Positions 1-9,879 are shown, numbered from the stretch's first letter. The stretch is DNA of 36,265 bases from Bacteroidales bacterium (GCA_007132715.1 SLOE01000132.1:1-36265); one strand, 5' to 3'. Notes: generated from the sequence alone by a model not told the origin. Translations and numbers: made by a program.

Positions 1-2
1 AA

Positions 3-1073
3 AAGAACCAGGTGATACCCGGAACGGACAAGATAATTGTTGACGGCGGGGTGGATATTACCAGGAACCCCATCTGGATCGAGATGCCCCATATCTACAA
101 GCGTTACGGGCGCTATTACCTGATGTGTGCTGAAGGAGGCACCGGTGGCTGGCACAGCGAGGTGATCTTTGTGAGTGATCACCCAAGGGGGCCGTATGTT
201 CCGGCGCCAAACAACCCGATCATGACGCAGCGGTACCTCAACCCGAACAGGGCAAACAGAGTCGAATGGGCCGGCCATGCCGACCTGACCAAGGGTCCCG
301 ACGACCACCTGTATGGCGTATTCCTGGGGGTGCGCCCCAACGAGGAGAACAGGGTTAATACCGGACGTGAAACATTCATTCTGCCGGTAGAGTGGACAGG
401 TGAATGGCCGGTTTTCATTAACGGGCTAATACCGCTTGAGCCGAAGCTGAAAATGCCTGCCGGAGTGGTTAACAGGACCGGGACAGACGGGTTTTTTCCA
501 AACGGGAACTTCACGTTTGTTGAGAAGTTTGAGTCAGAAGATCTGGACTACAGGTGGATTGGTGTCAGAACCTGGCGTGAGAATTTCCTGACCATTACCG
601 GCGAAGGAATGCATATCAGTCCCTTTGAAACAAACATCAAGGCCGTGGCACCCATATCGAGCCTTTTCAAAAGGCAGATGCACAAAACATTTACGGCAAC
701 GGCAACAATAGATTACAAGCCGGGGTCGGAGAATGACCTGGCCGGACTGGTATGCTACCAGAGTGAGAGGTTTAACTATGTTTTCGGCATCACAAGAAAG
801 GGTGACGACGACTACCTGTTACTTCAGAGAACCGAAAGAGGCCGTTCTGAAATTATTGCCAGCACAAGAATAGATGTCAGCAACCCTGTTCATCTTCAGG
901 TCAGGGCGGATAACGATAAATACTGGTTTAACTATTCATTGAACGGACAGGACTTTGAAAATCTGGGAGGTGAGGTTTCGGGAGATATCCTTTCAACCAA
1001 TGTGGCAGGTGGATTTACCGGTAACCTGATAGGGCTGTATGCCACTTCAGGGAACGATGCCCGTCCGGAATAA
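3..1073 (+). CDS. Glycoside hydrolase family 43-like protein (beta-xylosidase/arabinosidase type) with C-terminal concanavalin-like domain; 5' truncated by window
   Basis: Frame is open from base 3 and continues upstream of the listed GTG start. Motifs WIEMPHIYKRYGRYYLMCAEGGTGGWHSEVIFVSDHPRGPY and GHADLTKGPDDHLYGVFLG are GH43-like; the C-terminal part resembles the beta-xylosidase C2 sandwich. Confidence 0.85.
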   Translation, partial: KNQVIPGTDKIIVDGGVDITRNPIWIEMPHIYKRYGRYYLMCAEGGTGGWHSEVIFVSDHPRGPYVPAPNNPIMTQRYLNPNRANRVEWAGHADLTKGPDDHLYGVFLGVRPNEENRVNTGRETFILPVEWTGEWPVFINGLIPLEPKLKMPAGVVNRTGTDGFFPNGNFTFVEKFESEDLDYRWIGVRTWRENFLTITGEGMHISPFETNIKAVAPISSLFKRQMHKTFTATATIDYKPGSENDLAGLVCYQSERFNYVFGITRKGDDDYLLLQRTERGRSEIIASTRIDVSNPVHLQVRADNDKYWFNYSLNGQDFENLGGEVSGDILSTNVAGGFTGNLIGLYATSGNDARPE

Positions 1074-1140
1074 GATTTTTCTGCTTCAGGGTCCCGGATA
1101 TAAAACATACGGCTATCCCAGATGTTAAACCACGGGCTTT

Positions 1141-1186
1141 ATATAACACCACCTGCTTTGCCTTTGTGCACGCAGGTGGTGTATAT
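1141..1186. terminator. Bidirectional hairpin between convergent genes
   Basis: Perfect 10-bp stem CACCACCTGC (1147-1156) / GCAGGTGGTG (1172-1181), extended by ATATA/TATAT across a 1-nt bulge. It lies between the converging ends at 1073 and 1235. Confidence 0.55.
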
Positions 1187-1234
1187 ATCCCGTTTAATGT
1201 TCCCGTTACAAAGTGATTACCGCCCTGCCGGTTT

Positions 1235-1618
1235 TCACTGTCTCTGATAATAGACCATGGCATTGTCACCCTGCATAACCAGGCTTTCACCGTCCCAGGC
1301 AAGGGGTCTCAGTATCTCCTGGCCGTTATACGTTACAAGAATTCTGTCATTCTCAATGGAATAGGGGTAGGTCTGTCCCATGTAAACAACGTCGCTCTCT
1401 GTAAAAACCAGGTCACCCTGCATTCTGGCCATCATTTCGTTTTCCATGCCAATATCCAATACAAATCTGGTGCAGGTCCATGTACCCGGCAACATTTCTG
1501 CCTGTATCGGCAAATACTGATCACTGTCACTGTCCGCACGTTCTCCGGAAGCACCTCCGCAACCATACATGCTGAACATTAAAAATCCGATAAACAATAA
1601 ACTTGTTAAACGCTTCAT
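1235..1618 (-). CDS. Small lipoprotein of unknown function (lipocalin-like size)
   Basis: Start reassigned to the ATG at 1618 (MKRLTSLLFIGFLMFSMYGCGGASG), which gives an SPII-like signal. The listed upstream extension would cover the divergent promoter and neighbouring gene. Confidence 0.75.
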   Translation of the reverse strand: MKRLTSLLFIGFLMFSMYGCGGASGERADSDSDQYLPIQAEMLPGTWTCTRFVLDIGMENEMMARMQGDLVFTESDVVYMGQTYPYSIENDRILVTYNGQEILRPLAWDGESLVMQGDNAMVYYQRQ

Positions 1619-1657
1619 AGAAAAATAATTTTTGGAGAAACATTGATTTAATGCAAA

Positions 1658-1688
1658 CAAATGTATAAAATCTAAACTTGTCTGCAAA
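1658..1688 (-). promoter_or_regulatory. Bacteroidota-type promoter for the small lipoprotein
   Basis: On the minus strand TTTG-N19-TACATTTG matches the TTTG/TAnnTTTG consensus exactly, with the -7 box about 40 nt upstream of the ATG. Confidence 0.7.
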
Positions 1689-1735
1689 AAGCTTGGTGTT
1701 CTGACACACCCGGTTGGTTTTTGTATATTTACTGT

Positions 1736-2059
1736 ATGGAAAAAGAGGAAATTAAGCAGAAAGTATTGGACGAGATCTCGAAAACAGAGAGATTGATAGT
1801 AGAGTATAAGGAACTTACCAGGCCGGTGGCTCCTGATGTTGCAATAGGCCGCATTTCCCGTATGGATGCCATTAACAACAAAAGCGTGAATGAGGCCTCG
1901 TTGAGACAGGCTGAGCAGAAACTGCAAAACCTGAACAGGGTTTTATCAATGTATGGTACGCCTGATTTTGGGCGCTGTATAAAATGCAAGGTTAAAATAC
2001 CGGTTGGCAGGATCCTCTTCAGGCCGGAAAGTCTTTATTGTGTAAATTGTGCACAATAA
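1736..2059 (+). CDS. DksA/TraR-type C4 zinc-finger protein
   Basis: Charged helical N-terminus and C-terminal CIKCKVKIPVGRILFRPESLYCVNC (CxxC...CxxC). Confidence 0.8.
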   Translation: MEKEEIKQKVLDEISKTERLIVEYKELTRPVAPDVAIGRISRMDAINNKSVNEASLRQAEQKLQNLNRVLSMYGTPDFGRCIKCKVKIPVGRILFRPESLYCVNCAQ

Positions 2060-2114
2060 GGTGGTTTAAGCTCAATTCCAGTTCAGGGATAAGCATAAAA
2101 CCGCAGGCTCTGAA

Positions 2115-3557
2115 TTACCTCTTCCTCAATATATCGAGAGCTGTCATATACCCGCTGTAGATGGACCCGGAAAACCCGCCGCCGAACTTTCCCCATGCCG
2201 AGGCAATGTGGATATTGCCGGGCAGGACTGACAGGTAACCGGATGGTTTACCGGGATTCTGTGCAAAACCGTAGACGGCGCCGGCCGGGTTCATGGTGTA
2301 GCGTCTTACCGTTAACGGTGTAGCCACTTCCACAAACTCAACGGCATCTTTGAATCCCGGTATGAACTCTTCGCATCTTGCAATGAATGTTTCTGCCACA
2401 TCGGATTTTTTATTCAGATAAGTCTTTCGCTCCATTCCTTCCCATTCTGATGCATAGTCAATGCAGCATACCGCACCCACTCCTTTGTCCGGCGGGGCAA
2501 GGGCGGAGTCGACCTGGCTGTAGTCCACGAACGTAAAACTGCGTTCATCAAAGCCTGCATGGTTGTTACGCACTATATCTTTCTGGCTTTCTACAGAAGG
2601 GTCAAACACAAACATTGAATAGTAACTGTTGCCAATCTCTTTCAAAGATTTCCTGAACCCGAAATAGACCGTAAGAAGGGAGGCACCGGTCTTCATCTCT
2701 TCTATCTTTTCAGAAAGTATCCTGCCCTGGCCTTCCGGAAGCAGATTCCCGGCCAGGTTGGGCACAGCGGCGTTTACGACAATCTCCCGGGCATTATCTG
2801 TGCCCGCAACTTTTTCTGCTCCGGCAGTGCTTTCCCAGCTTACGCCGGCAGGCCTGCCCCCTTCAAAACTGATGCCGGTAGCCAGGCTGTTCAGCATGAC
2901 CGTGCCGCCGTTTTCTTCGATTACCGACATAAGTGCATCTGAAAGCTTTTGCGACCCGCCCTTTACGAAACTGGCATTACCACCATAATAGCTCCCCTGG
3001 GCAACAAGGTAATAATTGAGTGAGAGTGTGTATGGATCATCATGGAAATACCCCAGGTTACCCAGAAGGATGAGCTTGAGATCTTCATTACCAATGTGCT
3101 CATCGAGGAAGTGGCCGATACTCCTTTCGGGACTGCCGGCTGTATCGGCAAGAATTTTCCGGGAATTTACAAGGTAATGAAAATAGGTCTTCAAGCCCTC
3201 CTTTTCACCGGGAAACAGTTCAGCCAACCGGCGTTCGGCCTCTTCAGGATCATGTGGAATAACCACATCCTGACGGCCGTTCACAAAACGGTAAAATTCA
3301 GGCAGATCAAGGAGCGTTACACGGTCGCTTATACCCAGATCCCTGAATATCCTGACCTTTAGATCTTTGGCGTGGGGGCCGTCCATTTCGTGCAGACCTA
3401 CTTCCAGGGTGAAATCCTTGCGGGTAAAAGTCGTGGCGCAACCTCCGGGCCGGTCATGCTGCTCCAGTAACAGTACTTTTTTTCCCTCTTTTGCCAGTTT
3501 GGCACCGGCGGTAAGTCCACCCAGTCCGCCGCCTATTATTATGATTTCGTAATGCAT
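2115..3557 (-). CDS. FAD-dependent phytoene desaturase/CrtI-like NAD(P)-binding oxidoreductase
   Basis: N-terminal dinucleotide-binding motif IIIIGGGLGGLTAGAKLAKEGKKVLLLEQHDRPGGCATTF; C-terminal GGGFSGSIYSGYMTALDIL. Confidence 0.85.
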   Translation of the reverse strand: MHYEIIIIGGGLGGLTAGAKLAKEGKKVLLLEQHDRPGGCATTFTRKDFTLEVGLHEMDGPHAKDLKVRIFRDLGISDRVTLLDLPEFYRFVNGRQDVVIPHDPEEAERRLAELFPGEKEGLKTYFHYLVNSRKILADTAGSPERSIGHFLDEHIGNEDLKLILLGNLGYFHDDPYTLSLNYYLVAQGSYYGGNASFVKGGSQKLSDALMSVIEENGGTVMLNSLATGISFEGGRPAGVSWESTAGAEKVAGTDNAREIVVNAAVPNLAGNLLPEGQGRILSEKIEEMKTGASLLTVYFGFRKSLKEIGNSYYSMFVFDPSVESQKDIVRNNHAGFDERSFTFVDYSQVDSALAPPDKGVGAVCCIDYASEWEGMERKTYLNKKSDVAETFIARCEEFIPGFKDAVEFVEVATPLTVRRYTMNPAGAVYGFAQNPGKPSGYLSVLPGNIHIASAWGKFGGGFSGSIYSGYMTALDILRKR

Positions 3558-3600
3558 ATTAGATTTTTTTCAGTCTGATGCCGGTTTGATTGTTATCAGA

Positions 3601-4803
3601 TTAATTATCAGGACTGTTTTCCGCCCCGGCTATCTTATCTTCCTCCGGAATGGGATATCTTTTAAAGGGTTTGTTCCGGTCGAACAGGTAGCGGTAAGTG
3701 ATGTAGTTTTTTGCCGGTACAGCTCCGATGGCAAACCATATCTTCCTCATCTTCGGATTGAAGTCCGCTACCCAGGAGAATTCAACCTCTCTGTAATGGG
3801 ACTTCCTTTTCATGGCATTGTACACGTTGAGCGCCATTGCCGACTCAATACCCATGCCCTGGAAGGGTGGTATTACACCCATAAGCACTCCCCTGGCACG
3901 GGTCATGGTCTTCTTGTTTTTCAGGTAGAGAAATTTGAGCAGCGCCGGCAGAGTAAGCTTTCCGTTAAGTTTCTTCAGGATCTGGTTCACATCGGGGTAC
4001 ATCAGGTAGATGGCGATGGGTCTGTCGTCGTGGTATGCGATCCATATGAACTCTTCATCGATGATGGCCCTGGCTTTCTGAATTGTCTTTTTAATGTATG
4101 ACTCTTTCAGAGGTTCAAAATTTTCCTTGAAGGATGCCCATGCAGTATTGAACACCTCGGCAAAATCTTTTACGAACTTATCGGTATTTTTCCACTCGAA
4201 ATGCCTGAAGCTGTAACCGGGTTTCTTTGCAACCCATTCGGCGATTTTCAGAAATCTGGGAGGGAGTTCCTTTGTAAGGTCAAGGTGAAAGCCCTCCTGT
4301 TTATAGTATGTTTTAAATCCGTATGATTCGAAAAGTTCCTGGTAGTATTTGTGGTTATAGGCGATCTCATAAGAGGGATGCGTGAACCCATCTACCAGCA
4401 ATCCCCAGTACTTATCGGTCTCACCGAAATTTACCGGACCGTCCATGGCTTCCATGCCTCTCTCCTTCAGCCAGTCACGGGCAGTATCGAACAAAAGGAA
4501 AGCAGCTTCTTTGTTGTCAATACACTCGAAAAAACCCATTCCCCCGGTTGGCTGATCCTGCCTGAAGGCCGTATTCCGGTCAATAAAAGCCGCCACCCTG
4601 CCTATAAGGCTGTTACCCCCGTCATAAAGAAGCCACCTGGTGGCTTCACCGTGATTAAAATATACGTTTTTGTCCGGGTCGAAGATGGACTCGATCTCGC
4701 TGTCAAGCGGGCAGACCCAGGTCGGATCGTTTTTGTAAATGATCCGGGCAACGTTGTGAAAGGCTTTTTTTGTCCGGCTGCTGTTGACTTCCTTTATCTG
4801 CAT
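3601..4803 (-). CDS. GNAT-superfamily-like acyltransferase (~400 aa, uncharacterised)
   Basis: Sequence MQIKEVNSSRTKKAFHNVARIIYKNDPTWVCPL... with GVIPPFQGMGIESAMALNVYNAM resembling an acetyl-CoA binding region. Gene spacing suggests an operon. Confidence 0.7.
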   Translation of the reverse strand: MQIKEVNSSRTKKAFHNVARIIYKNDPTWVCPLDSEIESIFDPDKNVYFNHGEATRWLLYDGGNSLIGRVAAFIDRNTAFRQDQPTGGMGFFECIDNKEAAFLLFDTARDWLKERGMEAMDGPVNFGETDKYWGLLVDGFTHPSYEIAYNHKYYQELFESYGFKTYYKQEGFHLDLTKELPPRFLKIAEWVAKKPGYSFRHFEWKNTDKFVKDFAEVFNTAWASFKENFEPLKESYIKKTIQKARAIIDEEFIWIAYHDDRPIAIYLMYPDVNQILKKLNGKLTLPALLKFLYLKNKKTMTRARGVLMGVIPPFQGMGIESAMALNVYNAMKRKSHYREVEFSWVADFNPKMRKIWFAIGAVPAKNYITYRYLFDRNKPFKRYPIPEEDKIAGAENSPDN

Positions 4804-4864
4804 CTGAATGTTTCTTGTGATTATGCTGTTTTAGTTATACTGTTCTGTATTATCCTGCTCAGGA

Positions 4865-6646
4865 TCATTCATTTCTTCCGTAGATCCCGTCAAGGGTCTT
4901 GCTGTATTTTGACTCGATGACGTTCCTTTTCAGTTTAAGGCTGGCCGACAATTCGCCTGTAGCCGGCGACCATTCGTCGGTCACAATGCGAAAACGCAAG
5001 ATCCTCTCGGGTTCGGAAAGTGATTTGTTGAGAGTTGCAATATCTTCGCTAATGGCATCTTTCACCTCCCGCAAAGCGGCAAGCTCTTCATTGACCTGTC
5101 CGGAGTAAAGGTCATTCGATTCACACCACTCCTTCAAGTATTTAAAATCGGGCAGTAACAGTGCGCTGGCAAATTTCTGGTGTTCGCCCACCACCATGGC
5201 CTGATCTATGAAAGAAGACTCCTTCAGCTTGTTTTCAATGGGCTGAGGAGCAACAAATTTACCGTTGGAGAGCTTGAATATCTCCTTCTTCCTGTCAGTA
5301 ATATTGAGGAACTTTTCATCTGACCAGTTTCCAACGTCGCCGGTATGGAACCATCCCTCCTTATCAATGACCGAACGGGTAAGCTCTTCATCCTTATAGT
5401 ATCCGATCATCAGGTTGTCGCCCCGTGTCAGTATCTCGCCATCGTCATTGATCTTTACCTCCACACCGTCAATTAGGGCGCCCACTGTGCCCAATCTGCA
5501 CAGGGGTTTTTCCTGCCGGTTGATAGTTATGATGGGCGAGGTTTCTGTCAGCCCGTACATGTTCAGTATCTTAATTCCCGCTGCCCAGAATACCCTCTCC
5601 AGCCTTGGCTGCAGACTGGCTCCCCCGCATCCCACCAGGCGTGCGCAGCCGCCCAGGGCTTCTCTCCATTTACTGAAGATCAGTTTGTCGGCTATCTTGA
5701 GTTTACGTTCATAAAGCCAGCCGTTTTCTCCGAACGGCTCGTACCGGAGCCCGAGTCTGACTGCCCAGAAAAACAGGGCTTTCTTAATTCCTGTAAGGCT
5801 CCTTCCCTTCGCCATAACATTGTCGAACACCTTTTCAAGGATGCGTGGCACGGCGTCAAACCCGGTCGCTTTTATCTCCTTCAGGTTCGCCGCAATGGTA
5901 GCCATGCTCTCGGCATAATAGATGCAGGCCCCGGAGTACTGGGTCTGGTAATTACCAAGTCTGCCGCCCACATGACAGAGAGGAAGGATGTTCAGGTAGC
6001 GGTCGTCAGGGCCCAGTTTGAATACCCGGGCTGCAGCAATGAAGTTGCTTACGAGGTTCTGGTGTGAAAGCAATACCCCCTTCGAGGCACCTGTTGTTCC
6101 TGAAGTGTATATCAGGGCTGCAGGGTCGGCAGGTGTAATCTCTTTTCTTGTCTTTTCGAGCTTTTCCTCAGTACCCGGACTGCAATTCTTTCCTTTCTCA
6201 ACAATTTCCATCCAGTGCCGGGAGTGGTCGGTCTTATTGAAGGTGAAAACAGCTTCCACCTTTTCCACCAGGTCGCATACCGGTTTGATGCAGTCATAAA
6301 GTTTTGTGTCGGATACGAATACCATCCTTGAATCTGAATGATCTATAATGTATTTGTATTCGTCAGGGTTCATCGAAGTATAGACCGGGACGTGAATTAC
6401 TCCGGTCATCGCCATACCCATGTCAGCAAAGTTCCATTCGGGACGGTTGTTCGTGATGGTGGCTATCTTGTCTCCTTTTTTGAACCCAAGCTCAATGAGG
6501 CCAAGGGCAAACCACCGGGATAAGTCGTTGTATTCGCGGGCACTGTACCTGATCCACTTTCCTTCCGATTTTGCGGCAAGGGCATCTGCCCCGGGAAAGA
6601 GACTGAGGTATCGGTCAAGAAGGTCAAAAGTGCGTGTGGGTTCCAT
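4865..6646 (-). CDS. Long-chain fatty acid--CoA ligase / AMP-dependent synthetase
   Basis: AMP-binding motif IYTSGTTGASKGVLLSHQN, plus NMYGLTETSP, GWFHTGDVG and DRKKEIFKLSNGKFVAPQPIE. Confidence 0.93.
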   Translation of the reverse strand: MEPTRTFDLLDRYLSLFPGADALAAKSEGKWIRYSAREYNDLSRWFALGLIELGFKKGDKIATITNNRPEWNFADMGMAMTGVIHVPVYTSMNPDEYKYIIDHSDSRMVFVSDTKLYDCIKPVCDLVEKVEAVFTFNKTDHSRHWMEIVEKGKNCSPGTEEKLEKTRKEITPADPAALIYTSGTTGASKGVLLSHQNLVSNFIAAARVFKLGPDDRYLNILPLCHVGGRLGNYQTQYSGACIYYAESMATIAANLKEIKATGFDAVPRILEKVFDNVMAKGRSLTGIKKALFFWAVRLGLRYEPFGENGWLYERKLKIADKLIFSKWREALGGCARLVGCGGASLQPRLERVFWAAGIKILNMYGLTETSPIITINRQEKPLCRLGTVGALIDGVEVKINDDGEILTRGDNLMIGYYKDEELTRSVIDKEGWFHTGDVGNWSDEKFLNITDRKKEIFKLSNGKFVAPQPIENKLKESSFIDQAMVVGEHQKFASALLLPDFKYLKEWCESNDLYSGQVNEELAALREVKDAISEDIATLNKSLSEPERILRFRIVTDEWSPATGELSASLKLKRNVIESKYSKTLDGIYGRNE

Positions 6647-6806
6647 AGCTCAATTTTTTATGCGTGCGGATATCAAACCAAATATAAAAGATTATTTTCA
6701 TCTGAAGCACATTCAGCAAGAAATATATTTAAGATTAACAATGACTGAGCACCGTGATAAATCATCAGACATGCTGAAAGGAATTTCACCACTTATAAGT
6801 CCCCAA

Positions 6807-7934
6807 TTACCCTTCGTTGCGCGCCATCCAGGTGATCTTGTAATTCGGGGGGTCCGGCCTGAAATAGGTGTCTCCCAGGTCTTCCATAGCTTTTCTTGTA
6901 AGCTGTTCGGTGTCTATACTGGTTGAGCCGGCAGAGCCCAGATCTGCGGAAAATGGAACACGGTGAATGAATTTTGACGGACGGTCTGCAAGCCTCATCC
7001 CCTGGATTATCGTTTCATTCATCCAGTCCTGGCGCTGTTGCGGCGTCATTCCTCCCATTCCTTCTCCATGTGAGATGCCAAATCCATTCAGATCAGGGTA
7101 CTCTTTGAGGACCTGGGTGATACTCTCACGGATATAACGTTTTACAATCTCAGAGGTGTCGCCCTCTGAAAAATAATGAGGATAGAAGTTTTCAGCCGCC
7201 ACATTGTGTGCCTCTGCAAATTCGCGGCTGACAAAGATATTCCAGTTTACAAGATAGGTGTCAATGCCACGTTCGCTTGCCATGCGGAAGATCTGCCGGT
7301 AGAGGTTTTGCCATTCTGCCAGCTCATCCTCACTGAAAGGGCTGGCCTCCGGGAAATTCTCAGGCATGATCATGTAGGTGAATGGATGAAGGTTCCAGAG
7401 AGTAAGGGCGTTGAAGCGGTTCCGGGCCATCATGTCCAGGAACGATTCCCAGTAATCAATTTCCCATAAAGTCTCGTAATGCTGGTCCAGTGCGGAACTG
7501 GGACGGTAACTGTCCCATGCCAGGTTATGTTTTATGCCGCGGAAAGGCAGCCTGGCACTTTCACTTCTAGCTTCGATATCATCCAGTTCTGTTCCGTTAC
7601 TCAGTTCATCGGCAAGTGCCAGTGCGCCATAGATCATCCCCCTTTCGTCACCCCCGTAAACCTTGATGATCTTTCCTTCAGGGATTATCAGGTATGCCTC
7701 CTCGTCCAGGAGAAGCTTCTGCATATCAATATTTATAAGATAATCATAGTCCTCCCGGTCTTCTCTGACATGGTAACCCTTTTCGGTAAGTACTGAGTTT
7801 AGCATGTGAGCCGCGTAAGATGCCTGGGGAACAGATCTGTCATACAACAAGTAAACCCCGTTGGAAAAACCTGGATTGATGAGAGTTGCCAGGCAGATAA
7901 CAGGAATTAAAGCAAATCGGTAGTATGGTCTCAT
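6807..7934 (-). CDS. GH67-like (alpha-glucuronidase-like) N-terminal and partial catalytic domain protein; probably truncated
   Basis: Signal peptide, then GGDERGMIYGALALADEL (GH67/GH20 N-domain-like) and catalytic-barrel-like sequence. Ends abruptly at ...NYKITWMARNEG after 375 aa. Confidence 0.65.
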   Translation of the reverse strand: MRPYYRFALIPVICLATLINPGFSNGVYLLYDRSVPQASYAAHMLNSVLTEKGYHVREDREDYDYLINIDMQKLLLDEEAYLIIPEGKIIKVYGGDERGMIYGALALADELSNGTELDDIEARSESARLPFRGIKHNLAWDSYRPSSALDQHYETLWEIDYWESFLDMMARNRFNALTLWNLHPFTYMIMPENFPEASPFSEDELAEWQNLYRQIFRMASERGIDTYLVNWNIFVSREFAEAHNVAAENFYPHYFSEGDTSEIVKRYIRESITQVLKEYPDLNGFGISHGEGMGGMTPQQRQDWMNETIIQGMRLADRPSKFIHRVPFSADLGSAGSTSIDTEQLTRKAMEDLGDTYFRPDPPNYKITWMARNEG

Positions 7935-8189
7935 ATCATTTGGGCTTGAATTAAAGTCAGTGAGAATGGATATTTTGTCCGACCATAAATTTATGAATTA
8001 TTTTCATCTTGACAGTGTGTATTTTAAGCTGAAAAAAATTGACTCCGTCGATTACATCTGCAGTGCTCAGTGCAAAAAAATATTTAGTCAGATATGTAAT
8101 TCATGTGTATTTGATACAAGGGGAAACTTTAAAACTGATTTGTGTTGCCATTTTAACTGCACCGGCGGCAAAGTCAATAGCAAACTGAC

Positions 8190-8219
8190 TTTGATTCCTG
8201 TTTCTATTTTCTTACTTTG
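8190..8219 (+). promoter_or_regulatory. Candidate Bacteroidota-type promoter for the GH29 gene
   Basis: TTTG-N18-TTACTTTG, one mismatch to TAnnTTTG, immediately upstream of the ATG at 8238. Confidence 0.45.
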
Positions 8220-8237
8220 CTCTCAAAAACCGAAATC

Positions 8238-9797
8238 ATGCTGTCACGAACATTAGTGATCATCTTTGTTGCTTCAATTACGTTTTATTCCTGCAGGGAA
8301 GAGCCGGTGAGGTATGAAGCAAGCTGGCAATCGCTTGAGCAGGTCGATCCTGTGCCTGAATGGTTCAAGGATGCCAAGTTCGGCATCTATTTCCACTGGG
8401 GCGTCTATTCGGTGCCTGCCTTTGCCAACGAGTGGTATCCGCGGCATATGCATGCCGAAGGCTCGAGGGAGTTCCTGCACCATACAGAAAATTACGGTCA
8501 TCCTGATGAGTGGCCGTATCACTATTTCATTACCGGGGCGGAGGACAGGCATGGGAATTTTGTGCAGTTTGCGCCCAGGCTCAGGTCGGAGGGAGGTAAT
8601 TTTGACCCGGAGGAGTGGGCCGACCTGTTTGCCCGGTCGGGTGCCAGGTTTGCCGGGCCGGTTGCCGAGCACCACGACGGCTTCTCCATGTGGGCAAGTG
8701 ATGTCAATCCATGGAATGCCAAAGACCACGGGCCCGGGATGGACCTGGTGGGTGTGCTGGTCGATGCCTTCCGCGAAAGTGGTATGAAGATCATCCTATC
8801 GATGCACCATGCCTTCCATTGCTGCCCCGGCGAGCGGTCAGACGGCGCCACGTGGAGTTTTTTTGAACATGTGCCTCCGAAGGATGACCCGGACCTGCAG
8901 ATGCTCTATGCGCAGCTTCCGGCACAGGAGAATGAGGCGGTCTGGCTGGAGAAGCATAAGGAGATCATTGACAGGTACCAGCCCGACATTATCTGGCAGG
9001 ATTTCAACCTCACAGCGGTCGGCGAACCGGTACTGCTGGAGTTCCTTGCCTATTACTATAACAGCGCTGCGGAATGGGGCCGGGAGGTGGTGAACACCTA
9101 CAAGGATGCCCTGAACCATAAGGTGGGCGTGCTCGATTATGAACGTGGCGGGCCTGTCGACCTGACAGATTACTACTGGCTTACCGACGATGCGATAAGC
9201 CGCACGAGCTGGTGCTACACCGAAGGTATCAGTTATTATACGCCAAAACAGGTGCTTCACGGATTCTTTGACCGCATCAGCAAGAACGGCAACCTGCTGC
9301 TCAATATCTCGCCCATGGCCGACGGCACTATTCCCCCGGAACAGAGGGAGATCTTACTGACTATGGGTGAGTGGCTCGGCAGGTACGGCGAAGCAGTTTA
9401 CGATACCAGGGCATGGTCCAGGTACGGTGAGGGGCCGACCAAAATGGGAGCCGGCCACCTGCACACCGGCGGCGGAAGCTTTGAGGCACCCAGTGAAGGT
9501 ACCGCCTCTGACATCAGGTTCACCAGGAGCAAGGACAACCGTATTCTGTATGCTATTGTTCTGGGGTGGCCTGATGACGGAATTGTTTCGGTAAGTTCCC
9601 TTTCGGGGAAGGGTACGTCGCTCGATAGCCTTGAGGAGGTGTCACTGCTGGGACCAGAGAAGGGCGCTTATATTCCGGTAGACCATTACCAGTATGATGA
9701 CGCACTGCACCTGAGACTGCCGGAGAAACCTGCTGAAGAGCCTGCCTATGCTTTGAGGCTGCGTTTTTCGGGGAGTATTCCTGAGCCGGCTCCCTGA
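8238..9797 (+). CDS. Alpha-L-fucosidase (GH29), probable lipoprotein
   Basis: MLSRTLVIIFVASITFYSCREE signal; WFKDAKFGIYFHWGVYSVPAFANEWYPRHM; YQPDIIWQDFN nucleophile region; SKNGNLLLNISPMADGTIP. Confidence 0.93.
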   Translation: MLSRTLVIIFVASITFYSCREEPVRYEASWQSLEQVDPVPEWFKDAKFGIYFHWGVYSVPAFANEWYPRHMHAEGSREFLHHTENYGHPDEWPYHYFITGAEDRHGNFVQFAPRLRSEGGNFDPEEWADLFARSGARFAGPVAEHHDGFSMWASDVNPWNAKDHGPGMDLVGVLVDAFRESGMKIILSMHHAFHCCPGERSDGATWSFFEHVPPKDDPDLQMLYAQLPAQENEAVWLEKHKEIIDRYQPDIIWQDFNLTAVGEPVLLEFLAYYYNSAAEWGREVVNTYKDALNHKVGVLDYERGGPVDLTDYYWLTDDAISRTSWCYTEGISYYTPKQVLHGFFDRISKNGNLLLNISPMADGTIPPEQREILLTMGEWLGRYGEAVYDTRAWSRYGEGPTKMGAGHLHTGGGSFEAPSEGTASDIRFTRSKDNRILYAIVLGWPDDGIVSVSSLSGKGTSLDSLEEVSLLGPEKGAYIPVDHYQYDDALHLRLPEKPAEEPAYALRLRFSGSIPEPAP

Positions 9798-9879
9798 TGC
9801 GGGCTCATTTCCCTGATGTGCATTGCATTCGCTGATGAGGGTTATTTTCGCTTATGCGGATATGCTCCCTGATGCGGGT
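9791..9879. repeat. Degenerate tandem repeat, 19-bp period, five units
   Basis: CTGATG/CTTATG cores begin at 9794, 9813, 9832, 9851 and 9869 (spacing 19, 19, 19, 18). First and last units share TCCCTGATGCGGG. Overlaps the GH29 stop codon. Confidence 0.7.

Noticed and set aside
3586-4101. 171-aa plus-strand ORF opposite the GNAT-like gene
   Set aside because: Antisense shadow with no motif.
7960-8256. 98-aa cysteine-rich ORF in the GH67-like/GH29 divergent region
   Set aside because: Lies in AT-rich intergenic DNA across the GH29 promoter and start; cysteine spacing matches no known fold I recognise.
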